From positions 5,565,786 through 5,629,785 of the forward strand of contig NZ_JAGIOO010000001.1 of NCBI RefSeq assembly GCF_017876755.1: a stretch of DNA of 64,000 nucleotides. Reading direction: 5' to 3'. Position numbers and translations under genes: made by a program. The notes below the pieces were generated by a model that saw nothing but the letters and a program-made list of their open reading frames with translations, did not search any database and was not told the origin of the DNA. Positions 41,067 through 50,377 of the stretch are shown here, one piece after another (position 1 is the first letter of the stretch; each line of letters starts with the position of its first letter). Source of the DNA: Crossiella equi (GTDB lineage Bacteria; Actinomycetota; Actinomycetes; Mycobacteriales; Pseudonocardiaceae).

Positions 41067-44000
41067 TGGGCTGGCACAACCCGCCGGTGACGTGGAAGCA
41101 GTTCGAGCAGGCACTCTCCGGCCACCCGCGCGAGGAGGAGCACCCCGGCGACGGTGGGGACAGCCCGGCCTGGACGCGGCGGCGCGCGCCGTACGTGCCG
41201 GACCTGCCGTCCAGCCAGCTGCCGCCGCCGGTGCCGTACGCGGAGCTGCACTGCCACTCCAACTTCAGCTTCCTGGACGGCGCCAGCCACCCCGAGGAGC
41301 TGGCCGCCGAGGCTGCCCGGCTCGGGCTGACCGCGCTGGCCATCACCGACCACGACGGCCTGTACGGCGTGGTCCGGCTCGCCGAGGCGGCCAAGGCACA
41401 CGGGCTGCTCACCGTCTACGGCGCGGAGCTGAGCCTCGGCCTGACCGCGCCCCAGAACGGCGTGCCCGACCCGGAGGGCAGCCACCTGCTGGTGCTGGCC
41501 CGGGGCCCGCGCGGCTACCACAAGCTCGCAGGCGCCATCACCGCCGCGCAGCTGCGGGGTGCGGAGAAGGGCAAGCCGGTCTACGACCTGGAGGAGGTCG
41601 CCGCCCGCGCGGGCGGCGACTGGCTGGTGCTCACCGGCTGCCGCAAGGGCGCGGTGCGCCAGGCCCTGGCACGTGAGGGCATGACCGCGGCCGCGCGCGA
41701 GCTGGACCGGCTGCTCGCGCTGTTCGGGCAGGAGCACGTGGTGGTCGAGCTGACCGACCACGGCCTGCCCGAGGACACCCGGCGCAACGACTGCCTGGCC
41801 GCCCTGGCCGAGCACTTCGGGCTGCGCGTGGTGGCCACCAACGCGGTGCACCACGCCACCCCCGGCGGGCACCGGCTGGCCACGGTGATGGCCGCGGTGC
41901 GGGCGCGGCGCGGCCTGGACGAGATGGACGGCTGGCTGCCCGCGGCCGGGGCCGCGCACCTGCGGTCCGGGCGGGAGATGGCCGAGCGGTTCCGGCGCTA
42001 CCCGACGGCCGTGCCCACCGCCGCCGAGCTGGGCATCCAGCTGTCCTTCGACCTCAGCGGCATCGTGCCCACGCTGCCGCCCTTCCCCGTCGACCCCGGT
42101 GAGAGCGAGGACGACCACCTGCGCAAACAGGTCTACCTGGGCCTGCGGCGGCGGCAGAAGGAGGGCGCGGACGCGGGCGAGCACCGGCGGCAGCTGGAGC
42201 ACGAGCTCGCGGTGATCCGGGAGCTGCGCTTCGCCGGGTACTTCCTGGTGGTGTGGGACCTGGTGCGCTTCTGCGAGGACAACGGCATCCTGTGCCAGGG
42301 CCGGGGCAGCGCGGCCAACTCGGCGGTGTGCTTCGCGCTCGGCATCACCCACGCCGACCCGGTCAAGTACGAGCTGCTGTTCGAGCGCTTCCTCGCCCCC
42401 GAGCGCGACGGGCCGCCGGACATCGACCTGGACATCGAGTCCGACCGCCGCGAGGAGGTCATCCAGTACGCCTACCGCAACTACGGCCGTGAGCACGCCG
42501 CCCAGGTGGCCAACGTGATCACCTACCGGGGCCGCTCCGCGATCCGGGACACCGCGAAGGCGCTCGGTTTCTCCACCGGCCAGCAGGACGCGTGGAGCAA
42601 GCAGGTCGACCGCTGGGGCCCGGTGGAGTCCACTGTGGACGAAGACGGTATCCCGGAGCAGGTGCTGGAGCTGGCCGCCGAGCTGGAGGGCGCGCCGAGG
42701 CACCTGGGCATCCACTCCGGCGGCATGGTCATCTCCGGCCGGCCCATCGGCGAGGTCTGCCCGGTGGAGTGGGCACGGATGGCCGGCCGCAGCGTGTTGC
42801 AGTGGGACAAGGACGACTGCGCGGTGATGGGCCTGGTCAAGTTCGACCTGCTCGGCCTCGGCATGCTCTCCGCGCTGCACTACATGATCGACCTGGTCGC
42901 GCAGCACCACGACCGGACGGTCACGCTGCACGAGCTGGGCCAGGACCTCGCCGACCCGGCGGTGTATGAGATGCTGTGCCGCGCCGACGCCATCGGGGTG
43001 TTCCAGGTGGAGAGCCGGGCACAGCTGGCCACGCTGCCGCGCATGAAGCCCCGGAAGTTCTACGACCTGGTGGTCGAGGTGGCGCTGATCCGGCCGGGCC
43101 CGATCCAGGGCGGCTCGGTGCACCCCTACATCCGGCGCCGCAACGGCACCGAGAAGATCACTTTCGAGCACCCGCTGCTGGAGAAGGTGCTGGGCCGGAC
43201 CCTGGGGGTACCGCTGTTCCAGGAGCAGCTGATGCAGATCGCGGTGGAGGTCGCCGGGTTCTCCGCCGCCGAGGCCGACCAGCTGCGCCGCGCCATGGGC
43301 GCCAAGCGCTCCACCGAGCGGATGGCCCGGCTCAGGGACCGGTTCTTCGAGGGCATGGCGGCCAGGGGCATCGGTGGCGAGGTGGCCCAGCGCATCTACG
43401 ACAAGCTGCTGGCCTTCGCCAACTTCGGCTTCCCGGAGAGCCACGCGCTCAGCTTCGCGCTGCTGGTCTACGCCAGCAGCTGGTTCAAGCTGTACTACCC
43501 GGCCGCGTTCTGCGCCGCCCTGCTGCGCGCCCAGCCGATGGGCTTCTACTCACCGCAGTCCCTGGTCGCCGACGCGCGGCGGCACGGCGTGGTGGTGCGC
43601 GGCCCGGAGATCAACAAGAGCCTGCCGCACGCGAGCCTGGAACCGGACCGGCCGGGGAAACCGGCGGTGCGCATGGGCCTGGCCTCGGTGCGCACGGTCG
43701 GGCAGAAGGTCGCCGAGGCGGTGGTGGCCGAACGCGAGGCGCACGGGCCGTACGAGGACATGGTGGCGCTGGTGCGGCGCTGCCGGTTGGGCCTGGCGCA
43801 GCTGGAGGCGCTGGCCACCGCCGGGGCCTTCGCCGAGTTCGGGCTCAGCCGCCGGGCCGCGCTGTGGGCGGCGGGCGCGGTCGCGCGGGACGGTCCGGAC
43901 AAGCTGCCCGGCACCACCACCGGCAACCACGCCCCGCCGCTGCCGGGCATGGACGCCCTGGAGGTGGCCACCGCGGACGTGTGGGCCACCGGCGTCTCCC

Positions 44001-44362
44001 CGGACAGCTACCCGATCCAGTTCCTGCGCGAACGCCTGGACGCCCAAGGTGTGCTGCGGACCGCCGCACTCTCCGATGTGGACAACGGCCGGCGGGTCGC
44101 GGTGGGCGGCGCGGTGACGCACCGGCAGCGCCCGGCCACCGCGGGCGGGGTCACCTTCCTCAACCTGGAGGACGAGACCGGCATGGTGAACGTGGTGTGC
44201 GTGCCCGCGGTGTGGACGCGCTACCGCCGGGTGGCGCGGCTGAGCAACGCGCTGGTGGTGCGCGGGGTGGTGGAGAAGGTCGGCGAGGTGGTCAGCCTGC
44301 GGGCCGAGCACCTGGCCGCGCTGGACCTGCGGATCCCGGTGCGCTCACGGGACTTCCAGTGA
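41066..44362 (+). CDS. dnaE2: Error-prone DNA polymerase III alpha subunit DnaE2
   Basis: A 1098-residue C-family polymerase for translesion synthesis and induced mutagenesis. The N-terminal PHP domain starts ELHCHSNFSFLDGASHPEELA (about 60-80); the polymerase active site has CQGRGSAANSAVCF and the catalytic Asp residues in PDIDLDIESDRREEV (about 450-464). A helix-hairpin-helix (RLGLAQLEALATAGAF) and a C-terminal OB domain (VAVGGAVTHRQRPATAGGVTFLNLEDETG) follow. GTG 41066 has GGGGAG upstream and overlaps the imuB stop. In M. tuberculosis dnaE2 is unlinked from imuA'B; here all three form one operon. The stop lies in the bidirectional terminator at 44359. Confidence 0.96.
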   Translation: MGWHNPPVTWKQFEQALSGHPREEEHPGDGGDSPAWTRRRAPYVPDLPSSQLPPPVPYAELHCHSNFSFLDGASHPEELAAEAARLGLTALAITDHDGLYGVVRLAEAAKAHGLLTVYGAELSLGLTAPQNGVPDPEGSHLLVLARGPRGYHKLAGAITAAQLRGAEKGKPVYDLEEVAARAGGDWLVLTGCRKGAVRQALAREGMTAAARELDRLLALFGQEHVVVELTDHGLPEDTRRNDCLAALAEHFGLRVVATNAVHHATPGGHRLATVMAAVRARRGLDEMDGWLPAAGAAHLRSGREMAERFRRYPTAVPTAAELGIQLSFDLSGIVPTLPPFPVDPGESEDDHLRKQVYLGLRRRQKEGADAGEHRRQLEHELAVIRELRFAGYFLVVWDLVRFCEDNGILCQGRGSAANSAVCFALGITHADPVKYELLFERFLAPERDGPPDIDLDIESDRREEVIQYAYRNYGREHAAQVANVITYRGRSAIRDTAKALGFSTGQQDAWSKQVDRWGPVESTVDEDGIPEQVLELAAELEGAPRHLGIHSGGMVISGRPIGEVCPVEWARMAGRSVLQWDKDDCAVMGLVKFDLLGLGMLSALHYMIDLVAQHHDRTVTLHELGQDLADPAVYEMLCRADAIGVFQVESRAQLATLPRMKPRKFYDLVVEVALIRPGPIQGGSVHPYIRRRNGTEKITFEHPLLEKVLGRTLGVPLFQEQLMQIAVEVAGFSAAEADQLRRAMGAKRSTERMARLRDRFFEGMAARGIGGEVAQRIYDKLLAFANFGFPESHALSFALLVYASSWFKLYYPAAFCAALLRAQPMGFYSPQSLVADARRHGVVVRGPEINKSLPHASLEPDRPGKPAVRMGLASVRTVGQKVAEAVVAEREAHGPYEDMVALVRRCRLGLAQLEALATAGAFAEFGLSRRAALWAAGAVARDGPDKLPGTTTGNHAPPLPGMDALEVATADVWATGVSPDSYPIQFLRERLDAQGVLRTAALSDVDNGRRVAVGGAVTHRQRPATAGGVTFLNLEDETGMVNVVCVPAVWTRYRRVARLSNALVVRGVVEKVGEVVSLRAEHLAALDLRIPVRSRDFQ

Positions 44363-44394
44363 CGGGCGGCCCACCGGGGCGGGCCGCCCGTCAC
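44359..44394. terminator. Bidirectional terminator, dnaE2 / alpha-mannosidase
   Basis: Perfect 14-bp stem (GTGACGGGCGGCCC / GGGCCGCCCGTCAC) with an 8-base loop, containing the dnaE2 TGA and ending 2 bases before the stop of the convergent mannosidase gene. Serves both operons. Confidence 0.85.
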
Positions 44395-44396
44395 CC

Positions 44397-47300
44397 TCAG
44401 CGGGAGAAGCGCAGCGTGCGGATCTCGAACGGCCGCAGCGACAGCTCCACGCCGCCAGCGGTCACCTCGTACTCCACGGTCTCCGCCCAGCGCCGTTCCA
44501 GCAGGTCGGTGGAGTGCGCGCCGCTCACCCGCACACCCAGCGCGAGCCGGGCCTTGGCGCGGCAGCCGAGCGCCTCGTAGAGCCGCACGACCAGGTCGCC
44601 GCTCCGGTCCTCGGCCAGCTTGACCGACTCGATCACCACCGCCGGGTTGTCCGTGCCGACCAGCGGGGCCACCGCCTCGCCGGAGCCGGTGACCACGCGC
44701 TCGGGCAGGTTCACCCGGTAGCCCGCCCGCACCGCGTCCGCCTTGCTCGCGCCGACCACGAGCGCGTGCTCGAAGACGTGCACGCCGTGGTCGGTCTGCG
44801 GGTCGGGGAAGCGCGGGGCGCGCAGCAGCGAGGCGCGGATCGTGCTCACCGTGCCCCCGTCCGGGTGGGCGGCGCGGGTGACGTCGTGGCCGTAGGTGGA
44901 GTCGTTGACCAGCGCGACGCCGTAGTCCGGCTCGCCGATGTGCACCCAGCGGTGCGCGCAGATCTCGAACTTGGCCGCGTCCCAGCTGGTGTTGGCGTGT
45001 GTGGGCCGGTAGACGTGGCCGAACTGCGTCTCGGCGGCCACCCGGTCGGACTGCACGTCCACCGGGAAGCTCAGCTTGAGGAACTTCTCCGTCTCGTGCC
45101 AGTCCACCTCGGTGTGCACGTCGACCTGGCGGGCGCCCGCGCGCAGCGTGAGCACCTGGGTCACCGTGGACAGCGAGAACGCCCGCTCGATCCGGACGCT
45201 GGCCAGCGCGCCGCCGTCGGCCTCGACGCTGACCGACTTGGCCTCGGTCAGGTCGGTGACCTTGTTGCGGTAGAAGATGTCCACGTCCCAGGCGTCCCAC
45301 TGGTTCGGGAAGTCCGGGTGCAGCTGGAGCAGGTTGGCCCGCGCCCCCGGTGCCACCACCTCGCGCCCGGCCTCGCGGTCCAGGATCGAGGTGACCAGGC
45401 CGTCGGCGTCCAGCACCACGTCCAGGAACTCGTTGCGCAGCACGGTGTTGCCGCCGTCCCGGGTGACCGTGACGGCCGGGCCGGTGTGCTCGCCCCGGGC
45501 CACCGCGCCCGCCGAGGGCACGTCCTGGTGGGCGTGCGGGGCGGCGTTGAACACCACCGGCACGTCACCGGTACCGGCCAGGGCCTGCTGGGCGCCCGAG
45601 ATGATCTCGTGCAGCTCGGCGGCCACCGCCGCGTAGGTCTCCTCGGCCTCGCGGTGCACCCAGGCGATCGAGGAGCCGGGCAGGATGTCGTGGAACTGGT
45701 TGGTCAGCACCAGCTTCCACAGCCGGTCCAGCCGCTCGTACGGGTACTCCGCGCCCAGGCGCAGGGCCGCGGTCGCCGCCCACAGCTCGGCCTCGCGCAG
45801 CAGGTGCTCGCTGCGCCGGTTGCCCTGCTTGGTCTTGGCCTGGCTGGTGTAGGTGCCGCGGTGGAACTCCAGGTACAGCTCGCCCACCCACACCGGGGCG
45901 TCCGGGTACTCCTCCTCGGCCTTGCGGAAGAACTCGCCGGGCGGCTCGATGGTGACCCGGGTAGATCCCTCCACATCGGACAGTCGCGCGGCCCGGGCCA
46001 GCATCTCCCTGGTGGGGCCGCCACCGCCGTCGCCCCAGCCGAACGGTACGAGCGAGCGGGTGCCCTTGCCCTTCTCCTGGTAGTTGCGCGCCGCGTGCGC
46101 CAGCTCCTTGCCGGACAGCTCGGAGTTGTAGGTGTCCGCGGGCGGGAAGTGGGTGAAGATCCGCGTGCCGTCCAGGCCCTCCCACCAGAAGGTGTGGTGC
46201 GGGAACTTGTTCGTCTGGTTCCAGCTGATCTTCTGGGTGAGGAACCAGCGCGAGGCCGAGGCGTGCACGATCTGCGGCAGCGCGGCGGTGTAGCCGAAGG
46301 AGTCCGGCAGCCACACCTCGTTGGTCTCGATGCCGAAGCGGTCCAGGAAGTAGTTCTTGCCGTGCACGAACTGCCGGGCCATCGCCTCCGCGCCCGGCAT
46401 GTTGGTGTCGGACTCGACCCACATGCCGCCGACCGGAACGAACTGGCCGGACTCGATCTTCTCCTTGACCCGGGCGAAGACCAGCGGGTGGTGCTCCTCG
46501 ATCCAGGCCAGCTGCTGGGCCTGGGACATCGCGAAGTGGAAGCCCGGGTGCTCGTCCATCAGGTTGGTCACGTTGGAGGTGGTGCGCGCGACCTTGCGCA
46601 CGGTCTCCCGCAGGGGCCACAGCCACGCCGAGTCGATGTGCGCGTGCCCGATCGCGGACAGCTTGTGCGCGCTGGCGTGCGCGGGGCTGGTCAGGGCCTC
46701 GACCAGCTGGGCGCGCGCGGCGGTGGCGGTGCCGTTGACGTCCTGGAGGTCCACCGCGTCGATCGCGCGGTCCAGCGCGCGCAGCAGCTCCCAGCGCCGG
46801 GCGTCGGAGAGCGGGAGCTCCAGCATCAGCTGGTAGAGCACCTCGATGTCCTGCACCAGCTCCCACACCTGCTTGTCGAACACGCACAGGTCGGCGCGGC
46901 GCACGCGGTACAGGGGCTCGTCGCTGGAGGTGAGCCGGTCGCCCTGCTGCGTGGGCTGGAACGGCACGTAGTCCAGCAGCACCGGGTTGGCCCCGGCCTC
47001 CAGGTAGAACTCGACCTGCTCACCGCCTCGCACCGGGTCCCCCACCGGCAGCCAGGTGTTGCGCGGGTTGAGGCCCTTCACCGGGCTGCCGTCCGCGCGG
47101 TAGGCCAGGCCCTCGCACTGGAAGCCGATCAGCTTGGGGTCGAAGCCGAGGTCGAAGACCAGCTCCACCGGCAGCCCGGCCCAGTCCTGCGGCACGGTCG
47201 CGGTCAGGTGGAACCAGCTGGTGCTCCACGCCGGGCCCCAGGCCACGCCGACCTGCGTCGGCTCGTACTCGGCGGCCAGGCCCTCGGCCACCGGCACCGG

Positions 47301-47423
47301 CTCGCCCGGGGCGTGCCAGACGGCGAGGTCCACCGGCACCGAGTCCGGGTAGACGGCGGGCAGGATGCGCTCGCGCAGGACCCGCTCGATGCGGCCCTCG
47401 ATGAGCTTGTGGTCGTCATGCAT
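44397..47423 (-). CDS. Alpha-mannosidase, GH38
   Basis: A 1008-residue retaining alpha-mannosidase, cytoplasmic (no signal peptide). The GH38 catalytic domain begins near SAIGHAHIDSAWLWPLRETVRKVART (about 258-283), with the zinc-binding His-x-Asp, and the nucleophile Asp (about 373) lies in EVWLPDSFGYTAALPQI; middle-domain and beta-sandwich domains follow (GELYLEFHRGTYTSQAKTK, FHDILPGSSIAWVHREAEE). It should trim alpha-mannosyl residues from imported oligosaccharides. ATG 47423 has GGAG 8 bases upstream and overlaps the GH5-like gene by 8 bases. Last gene of the ABC importer operon; a shared terminator follows. Confidence 0.95.
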   Translation of the reverse strand: MHDDHKLIEGRIERVLRERILPAVYPDSVPVDLAVWHAPGEPVPVAEGLAAEYEPTQVGVAWGPAWSTSWFHLTATVPQDWAGLPVELVFDLGFDPKLIGFQCEGLAYRADGSPVKGLNPRNTWLPVGDPVRGGEQVEFYLEAGANPVLLDYVPFQPTQQGDRLTSSDEPLYRVRRADLCVFDKQVWELVQDIEVLYQLMLELPLSDARRWELLRALDRAIDAVDLQDVNGTATAARAQLVEALTSPAHASAHKLSAIGHAHIDSAWLWPLRETVRKVARTTSNVTNLMDEHPGFHFAMSQAQQLAWIEEHHPLVFARVKEKIESGQFVPVGGMWVESDTNMPGAEAMARQFVHGKNYFLDRFGIETNEVWLPDSFGYTAALPQIVHASASRWFLTQKISWNQTNKFPHHTFWWEGLDGTRIFTHFPPADTYNSELSGKELAHAARNYQEKGKGTRSLVPFGWGDGGGGPTREMLARAARLSDVEGSTRVTIEPPGEFFRKAEEEYPDAPVWVGELYLEFHRGTYTSQAKTKQGNRRSEHLLREAELWAATAALRLGAEYPYERLDRLWKLVLTNQFHDILPGSSIAWVHREAEETYAAVAAELHEIISGAQQALAGTGDVPVVFNAAPHAHQDVPSAGAVARGEHTGPAVTVTRDGGNTVLRNEFLDVVLDADGLVTSILDREAGREVVAPGARANLLQLHPDFPNQWDAWDVDIFYRNKVTDLTEAKSVSVEADGGALASVRIERAFSLSTVTQVLTLRAGARQVDVHTEVDWHETEKFLKLSFPVDVQSDRVAAETQFGHVYRPTHANTSWDAAKFEICAHRWVHIGEPDYGVALVNDSTYGHDVTRAAHPDGGTVSTIRASLLRAPRFPDPQTDHGVHVFEHALVVGASKADAVRAGYRVNLPERVVTGSGEAVAPLVGTDNPAVVIESVKLAEDRSGDLVVRLYEALGCRAKARLALGVRVSGAHSTDLLERRWAETVEYEVTAGGVELSLRPFEIRTLRFSR

Positions 47424-48663
47424 GCTTGCTGCTCCATACTTCCGGCACGTGCACAACCGCTGAGATGCCGCGTGTGGCAAGGTGTTCCGCGTCCTGCGCC
47501 AGGGAGGCGAGCACAACCGCGGGCCGTTCGCCCCGCTGCGCGAGGTGCAGCCAGGCGTCGAAGAACTCCCCGCCCGGGCCGCAGGTGGACCGGGCGGGCG
47601 CGGTGACCTCGTCCCCCACGTCCAGCACCAGCGCGGTCCGGCGTGGTGCGGCGGCGGGACGGGCGGCCGCGATAACGTCCGCGATGGCCTGGCCAGCGGG
47701 TTTGCGCTGGTTGTCGTTGGTGAACAGGCCCAGGCCGTACTCCAGCTCCGGGAAGTCGGCCAGCCCCCGGCTCACGTCGTGCGAGCACCACCAGGTGATG
47801 CCCCACAGGTCCGGGCAGGTCAGCGCGTTGGCCACGGTCCGCTCGGCGAACTGGCCCGCGCGCTCGGCCGGGATGTGCGGGGCCGGGGCACCGACCTCCT
47901 GCAACCACACCGGGTGCCCGGGCGAACCCCAGGCGGCGGCCAGCTCGATCTGGAACTCGGCGTAGTGCTCGGTGGCCGCCGAGTCGCCGCCGTAGCGCTG
48001 CGCGGTGCCGTTGAACACCCAGGAGTGCACGTTGGTGGCCGCGCCGATGCGGGCCGACTGCGCCGGGGTGAACGGGTGCCCGTCCTGCAGCCACACCGCG
48101 TCGTAGGCGCAGTGCGTGTGGAACCTGCCCGGCGCGCCCTCCTCGCACGCGGCCAGCAGCGTGCGCAGCCACCGCTCGGCCTCCGGCACGCCGATCGGGT
48201 CCGGGTCCGGGTGCGGCTTGTCGGAGAACTGGTTGACCTCGTTGCCCAGGGTCAAACCCAGGAAGTTCGGTCGGTCAGCCAAGGCTTCCGCGAGCGTGCG
48301 CAGGTAGAAGGCCTCACCCGCGACCACGTCCGGGTCGGTGAACATGTTGCGCCGGTGCCAGCTGACCGTCCACGCGGGGCGGAAGTCGAAGCTGGACAGG
48401 TGGCCCTGCAGGCCGTCCACCGCCACGTCCAGGCCGCGTTCACCCGCCGCGTCGACCACGGACAGCAGGTCCCGCACCGCGCTTTCCCGCACCAGCGTGC
48501 GGTTGGGCTGGAACACCGGCCACAGCGGGAACACCCGCACGTGGTCCAGGCCCAGGCCCGCGATGGAGTCCAGGTCGCGCTTGACCGCGTCCAGGTCGAA
48601 GTCCAGCCAGTGGAAGAACCAGCCCTGTGCCGGTGTGTAGTTGACGCCGAATCGCACGCTCAA
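47416..48663 (-). CDS. GH5-like glycoside hydrolase
   Basis: A 415-residue TIM-barrel glycosidase of clan GH-A, without signal peptide. The beginning FGVNYTPAQGWFFHWLDFDLDAVKRDLDSIAGLGLDHVRVFPLW is typical; the acid/base Glu is about 142 in LTLGNEVNQ and the nucleophile Glu about 256 in VWLQEVGAP. Clan members cut beta-mannosides, beta-glucosides or related glycans; with the GH38 enzyme and sugar importer next to it, a mannose-containing oligosaccharide is the best guess. The start ATG overlaps the permease stop by 4 bases (ATGA). Confidence 0.87.
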   Translation of the reverse strand: MSVRFGVNYTPAQGWFFHWLDFDLDAVKRDLDSIAGLGLDHVRVFPLWPVFQPNRTLVRESAVRDLLSVVDAAGERGLDVAVDGLQGHLSSFDFRPAWTVSWHRRNMFTDPDVVAGEAFYLRTLAEALADRPNFLGLTLGNEVNQFSDKPHPDPDPIGVPEAERWLRTLLAACEEGAPGRFHTHCAYDAVWLQDGHPFTPAQSARIGAATNVHSWVFNGTAQRYGGDSAATEHYAEFQIELAAAWGSPGHPVWLQEVGAPAPHIPAERAGQFAERTVANALTCPDLWGITWWCSHDVSRGLADFPELEYGLGLFTNDNQRKPAGQAIADVIAAARPAAAPRRTALVLDVGDEVTAPARSTCGPGGEFFDAWLHLAQRGERPAVVLASLAQDAEHLATRGISAVVHVPEVWSSKHA

Positions 48664-49472
48664 CCCTTCACCGCCCCCTCCCCGACTCCGCGGAAGAAGT
48701 ACCGCTGGAGGCTCACGAACATCAGGATCAGCGGCGCGACGGCGATGATCGTGCCCGCCGCGACGAGCCGCTGGTCAAGGGCGAAGGTGCCCTTGAGGTA
48801 GTTGAGGCCGATGGTCAGCGTGTAGTTCTCCGGGTTGCTCAGCACGATCAGGGGCCACAGGAAGTCGTCCCAGCTGAACATGAAGGAGAAGATCGCGACC
48901 ACGGCGACGGAGCCCTTCACCGAGGGCAGCGCGATGCGGGTGAAGCGCTGCCAGGCGTTCGCGCCGTCGATCAGCGCGGCCTCCTCGACCGCCTGTGGCA
49001 GCGAGCTGAACGCGTTGCGCATCAGCAGCACGTTGAGCGCGCCGACGGCGCCGGGCAGCACCACCGCGACCAGGGTGTCGGCCAGGCCGAAGCTGCGCAT
49101 CTGGAGGAACAGCGAGACCAGGATCGCCTCGCCGGGCACCAGCAGGCTCAGCACGAACGCCATCGCGGCGAAGCCCCGGCCGCGGAACCGCATGCGCGCC
49201 AGGGCGTAGCCCGCCATCGAGGCGCCGATGCAGTTGAGCACCACGTTCGCCGAGGCGACCAGCAGAGAGTTCAGCGCGAAGTCCCACACCGGGACCACGT
49301 CGGCGACCTTGCCGTAGTTGCCCAGCGTCGGGTCCGACGGCAGGAACTGGGGCGGGTTGCTGTAGATGTCCTCGCCGACGCCCTTCAACGACGTCGACAG
49401 CTGCCACAGGAACGGGCCGATGGACAGCAGCAGCACCGCGAGCAGCGTCAGGTAGCGGAGGGCGAGCTTCAC
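48660..49472 (-). CDS. Sugar ABC transporter permease, MalG type
   Basis: A 270-residue inner-membrane permease with six helices. The cytoplasmic EAA loop that docks the ATPase reads VEEAALIDGANAWQRFTRIALPSVKG, and the C-terminus LILMFVSLQRYFFRGVGEGAVKG is typical of the MalG/CUT1 group. GTG 49472 overlaps the stop of the partner permease gene (GTGA). No ATPase gene is present in the operon; CUT1 systems of actinomycetes usually share a single MsiK-type ATPase encoded elsewhere. Confidence 0.93.
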   Translation of the reverse strand: MKLALRYLTLLAVLLLSIGPFLWQLSTSLKGVGEDIYSNPPQFLPSDPTLGNYGKVADVVPVWDFALNSLLVASANVVLNCIGASMAGYALARMRFRGRGFAAMAFVLSLLVPGEAILVSLFLQMRSFGLADTLVAVVLPGAVGALNVLLMRNAFSSLPQAVEEAALIDGANAWQRFTRIALPSVKGSVAVVAIFSFMFSWDDFLWPLIVLSNPENYTLTIGLNYLKGTFALDQRLVAAGTIIAVAPLILMFVSLQRYFFRGVGEGAVKG

Positions 49473-50377
49473 GCCTCGTCCTCCTTCCGGTTCAGCCGCA
49501 GCACCAGCACCATCAGGCCGAGCGTGATCACGAACAGCACCAGGCTGAGCGCGGAGGAGTAGCCGAGGTCGCCGTTGAGGCCGGTGCCGACCTGGCGGAT
49601 CAGCATGACCAGCGTGGTGTCCGCGCCGCCCGGTCCGCCGGAGTTGCCGGAGAGGATGAACACCTCGGAGAAGACCCGGAACGCGGCCACCGCGGACAGC
49701 GCGCCGACCAGCACCATCGTCGAGCGGATGCTCGGCACGGTGATCGAGAAGAACCGCCGGACGGGCCCGGCGCCGTCGACCTCGGCCGCCTCGTGCAGCT
49801 CCTTGGGCACGTTCGCCAGCGCGGCCAAGTAGATGATCATGTAGTAGCCCAGGCCCTTCCACACCGTCACGACCATCGCGCTGACCAGCAGCAGCGTCGC
49901 GTCGGAGAGGAAGGGGATGGGCTCGTTGACGATCCGCAGGCCCTGCAACAGGCTGTTGACCAGGCCGCGGCTGTCCAGCAGCCAGGTCCAGATCAGGCCG
50001 ACCACCACGATCGAGGCGACCACCGGGGTGTAGAAGGCCGAGCGGAAGAACGTGATGCCCGGGACCTGCTTGCGCACCAGCATGGCCAGCAGCAGCGGCA
50101 GGAACACCAGCGCGGGCACCACGCCCACCACGTACAGCGCGCTGTTGGTGATCGCCGTCCAGAACTGGGGGTCCTCCAGCATGCGGCTGAAGTTGTCCAG
50201 GCCGGTGAACCGGCCGCCGCCCAGCGTGCTCGCGTTGGTGAAGGCGAGCAGGAGCGTGTTCAGGAACGGGTAGACGCTGAACAGGACGGTCACCAGCAGG
50301 CCCGGCACCAGGAAGAGCCAGGGGGTCAGCAGCCCGTCCCGTCGCAGCGGCTTGCGCCGGGGTAGCGCGTCAGCCAT
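49469..50377 (-). CDS. Sugar ABC transporter permease, MalF type
   Basis: A 302-residue permease with six to seven helices, N-terminus RRKPLRRDGLLTPWLFLVPGLLVTVLFSVYPF, and EAA loop LHEAAEVDGAGPVRRFFSITVPSIRS. Pairs with the MalG-type protein to form the membrane channel of a CUT1 carbohydrate importer. Its start overlaps the binding-protein gene by 8 bases, so the importer subunits are made in a coupled manner. Confidence 0.93.
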   Translation of the reverse strand: MADALPRRKPLRRDGLLTPWLFLVPGLLVTVLFSVYPFLNTLLLAFTNASTLGGGRFTGLDNFSRMLEDPQFWTAITNSALYVVGVVPALVFLPLLLAMLVRKQVPGITFFRSAFYTPVVASIVVVGLIWTWLLDSRGLVNSLLQGLRIVNEPIPFLSDATLLLVSAMVVTVWKGLGYYMIIYLAALANVPKELHEAAEVDGAGPVRRFFSITVPSIRSTMVLVGALSAVAAFRVFSEVFILSGNSGGPGGADTTLVMLIRQVGTGLNGDLGYSSALSLVLFVITLGLMVLVLRLNRKEDEA